From positions 5,084,001 through 5,148,000 of the forward strand of contig CP014773.1 in NCBI GenBank assembly GCA_001596135.1: a stretch of DNA of 64,000 nucleotides, in the 5' to 3' direction. Made by a program: the position numbers and the translations under genes. This document shows, in pieces, positions 62,028-64,000 of this stretch; the stretch's first letter is position 1, and the number at the start of each line of letters is the position of its first letter. This stretch comes from Mucilaginibacter sp. PAMC 26640 (GTDB taxonomy: Bacteria; Bacteroidota; Bacteroidia; Sphingobacteriales; Sphingobacteriaceae). The notes under the pieces were generated by a model. It saw nothing but the letters and a program-made list of their open reading frames with translations, was not told the DNA's origin and ran no database searches.

Positions 62028-63383
62028 CTATGCATTAAAGATTCCCTGAGCTTTACCACTTACTATCTTGTTAGCCTGAATAGAGAAAATAGCGCCCATA
62101 ACAATAAAAAGCAAAGTGTTGGAAATTATCACTCCAGCTAATCCAATCAGCTTTCCAAGCCAAATGGCTAACGGTATATTAACCAGCGCGCTGCCCAAAA
62201 CCAGGTATAACTGCAAACGAATTTTACCAATACCATTCAACAGGTACACGTGGATGGTTTGCCAGATAGAAGCAATAGTGTAAACGCACATAGCAATTGA
62301 CAGGCTTAGCGGAACGCTCACTTGTTTGCCAAGCCATAACCGATATAAAAAGGGCGAAAAGGCCAGCATGAGTAAAGTTGCGCAGCTTAAAGCAGCCCAA
62401 ACTTTATTTATTTTATGCAGAGTTGCTTTTATCCAGTTATAATCCTGCCTGGTATAAGCCTCTGTAAAAGCACTCCAAAACGGAGTAATAATAATTGTAA
62501 ACAGCATCAGGATCACCGAAAACAGCTTATAGGCCACATTAAAGGTTGTTACGTGTTGTGGGCCAAACAGCTGGGTAATCACTATGTTATCTGTCTCGTA
62601 CAGCACGAGGGCGCCTAACTGTATCAACAGAAAAGCGCTGCCGGCCCCAAGCATTTCCCTTGCATAGCCAAGGTTTACAGCACGCCAGGAAGGCGCAATA
62701 ATTTTATAACTCCCATTGTAAAACCAAATACTTGCTATACTTAAAACCATTATTGGCGCACCGGCCATTACCAGCAGCAGGTAGGTAAGCGCTCCTTGCG
62801 TTACCCTGGTCAAAATAAAAATAGCGACCAGCATAATGGCCTGCCCTATAACATTAAGCAAAGCGCAAATGGCTGGCTGCTGGCTGGCTGTTAAAACAAT
62901 ATTGATAAGCTGCACAACAAATTGGAGGCAAAAGAAACCAAACATAATCAGTGCTAACCGGCCAAGACCCGCGCTTTGCGGAGCATTTAATATTTGCTGC
63001 CAGTTGATGTAAGCGTTCAAAAGGCTAAACAGCAAAAAAAGCGCAATAGAAATACCGCTCAATAAAACGTAAGTGGTACTAATATAGCTCCGGGCACGAT
63101 CATTGTCTCCGAGTGCTATGGCTGCCGCCAGCTTATTCTTGAGGCCGTTACCCATTCCTATATCAAAAAATGCTGCCCATGCTATTACCGAACTCAGTGT
63201 GATCCAGATACCATATTGGGCCGGGCTTACATATTTGATAGTGAGTGGTACCAGTGCAAGCGATATAACCACACTGCCACCCTTTAGCAATAATGATCTT
63301 AAAATATTCTTCTTTACGTTAACAGACCGGCGGTGCCCGCTATTTAAAAAATTATAAAAATTGGTTTGTAGTGTGCTTATCAT
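62028..63383 (-). CDS. Wzx-like oligosaccharide flippase (MATE/MOP superfamily)
   Basis: This 451-residue polytopic protein has about twelve to fourteen TM helices, beginning ILRSLLLKGGSVVISLALVPL with the GIWITLSSVIAW segment typical of Wzx/RfbX. It flips lipid-linked repeat units to the periplasm. Middle and C-terminal TM helices (FLLIQLGALVLYETDNIVITQ) also fit the family. It lies 12 bases after the kinase gene, in the same operon. Confidence 0.9.
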   Translation of the reverse strand: MISTLQTNFYNFLNSGHRRSVNVKKNILRSLLLKGGSVVISLALVPLTIKYVSPAQYGIWITLSSVIAWAAFFDIGMGNGLKNKLAAAIALGDNDRARSYISTTYVLLSGISIALFLLFSLLNAYINWQQILNAPQSAGLGRLALIMFGFFCLQFVVQLINIVLTASQQPAICALLNVIGQAIMLVAIFILTRVTQGALTYLLLVMAGAPIMVLSIASIWFYNGSYKIIAPSWRAVNLGYAREMLGAGSAFLLIQLGALVLYETDNIVITQLFGPQHVTTFNVAYKLFSVILMLFTIIITPFWSAFTEAYTRQDYNWIKATLHKINKVWAALSCATLLMLAFSPFLYRLWLGKQVSVPLSLSIAMCVYTIASIWQTIHVYLLNGIGKIRLQLYLVLGSALVNIPLAIWLGKLIGLAGVIISNTLLFIVMGAIFSIQANKIVSGKAQGIFNA

Positions 63384-63395
63384 GACCGTTGCAAT

Positions 63396-64000
63396 TTATC
63401 GGCTACCCGGCCTCAATTTGTTCATTACCGATGTGAACACATTAGTACTGCTCTTTTCCTCTTCCATTGCATACCCATACTTACCATAGCCATGCCCATA
63501 ACCGGTTATATTATTTTTGCTGGTCTCTATACCATTAACAACCAGGTATAATTGTTTTACTTTTTTGGCTTTGTGTAGGTCGTTTACAATTCCCAGCTGC
63601 GATTTATAGGTGTAATTTTGTCTTACAACGTAACAGGTAATATCTGCATATTCTTCGATCAGTAACGCGTCAGAAACCAGGCCCACCGGTGCAGAATCAA
63701 TGATGATATAATCAAATCTCTCCCGTAGTTCGTCAATCAATATTTTAATGCGGTCGCTCATCAGCAACTCTGCCGGGTTAGGTGGAATTGGGCCGGATGA
63801 AATAAAAAAGAAATTTTCATTGAAAGTAGATGGTTTGATTAATTCATCGAAACAATCTTTATCAGGCGATATCACAAAATTGGTAAAGCCATACTCTTCA
63901 TTTAAACCCAGATTATACAACAATTTGGGCTTGCGCAGATCAAGTTCCAGCAGCACAACCTTTTTGCCGGATAGCGCAATAGAGTTTCCCAGGTTTAATG
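63396..64000 (-). CDS. Polysaccharide biosynthesis tyrosine autokinase, C-terminal part (Wzc-like), cut by window end
   Basis: This is the bacterial tyrosine kinase domain controlling export and polymerisation with Wza. The reading frame runs through the window edge; no start is visible. Seen are the NLGNSIALSGKKVVLLELDLRKPK region containing Walker A', RFDYIIIDSAPVG as Walker B, and a Tyr-rich C-terminal tail (GYGHGYGKYGYAM) that is autophosphorylated in this family. Walker A would lie just outside the window. First visible gene of the operon. Confidence 0.9.
   Translation of the reverse strand, partial: LNLGNSIALSGKKVVLLELDLRKPKLLYNLGLNEEYGFTNFVISPDKDCFDELIKPSTFNENFFFISSGPIPPNPAELLMSDRIKILIDELRERFDYIIIDSAPVGLVSDALLIEEYADITCYVVRQNYTYKSQLGIVNDLHKAKKVKQLYLVVNGIETSKNNITGYGHGYGKYGYAMEEEKSSTNVFTSVMNKLRPGSR

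Overview
The window looks like chromosomal DNA of a Bacteroidota bacterium, most likely family Sphingobacteriaceae (a Mucilaginibacter/Pedobacter-type organism). The evidence is the Bacteroidota-type -7 promoter motif TAnnTTTG at several gene starts, lipoproteins and outer-membrane proteins of Bacteroidota style, phage protein families typical of the phylum (a DUF6712-like connector, an SprB-like repeat), and dispersed CCCCCTTCAGGGGG palindromes. The genus is inference. No rRNA, tRNA, CRISPR array or insertion sequence was recognised.

Layout. 0.2-9.1 kb: an S24/LexA-like phage-type repressor with two divergent small genes and a palindromic operator candidate, then ordinary host genes (small conserved protein, sensor histidine kinase, RRM RNA-binding protein, lipoprotein, FtsX/MacB-type permease, Omp85-type barrel). 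9.26-32.05 kb: a tailed-phage (siphovirus-like) structural island, all on the + strand, in the unusual order small and large terminase, tail assembly chaperone with a probable -1 frameshift product, tail proteins, a membrane-protein moron, tape measure, then ClpP-type prohead protease, major capsid, tail tube, portal, connector, collagen-like and beta-rich fibres, an acyltransferase moron and holin-like genes. No integrase, replication gene or endolysin was found, so this is a defective, split or domesticated (gene-transfer-agent-like) prophage. Its gaps carry inverted pairs of GC-rich palindromes abutting stop and start codons.

32.05-44.35 kb, mostly - strand: an SDR dehydrogenase, a 1,949-residue DUF4011-helicase-Vsr-like-DUF3320 protein (defence-type architecture), and a type I secretion-like trio (TolC, HlyD, and an ABC membrane domain without its own ATPase). 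A beta-carbonic anhydrase follows on the + strand, with a smaller protein behind it that looks like a carbonic anhydrase with an altered zinc site. 44.9-51.7 kb, + strand: a tight cluster of IPP isomerase, GTP cyclohydrolase I, an SDR lacking the usual catalytic Tyr, a flavin reductase, a phytoene-desaturase/amine-oxidase-like flavoenzyme, an MpaB/rubber-oxygenase-like protein, a MarR-like regulator and two DoxX-like membrane proteins. A 549-bp leader with palindromes stands in front. The content suggests an isoprenoid- and pterin-linked, perhaps light- or stress-induced pathway.

51.9-64.0 kb, almost all - strand: a Wzx/Wzy-dependent exopolysaccharide locus with tyrosine kinase (cut by the window end), flippase, five left-handed beta-helix acyltransferases, a Wzy-like polymerase, four glycosyltransferases and a Wza-like export lipoprotein. 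Overlapping stop/start codons show that much of it is one operon running right to left.
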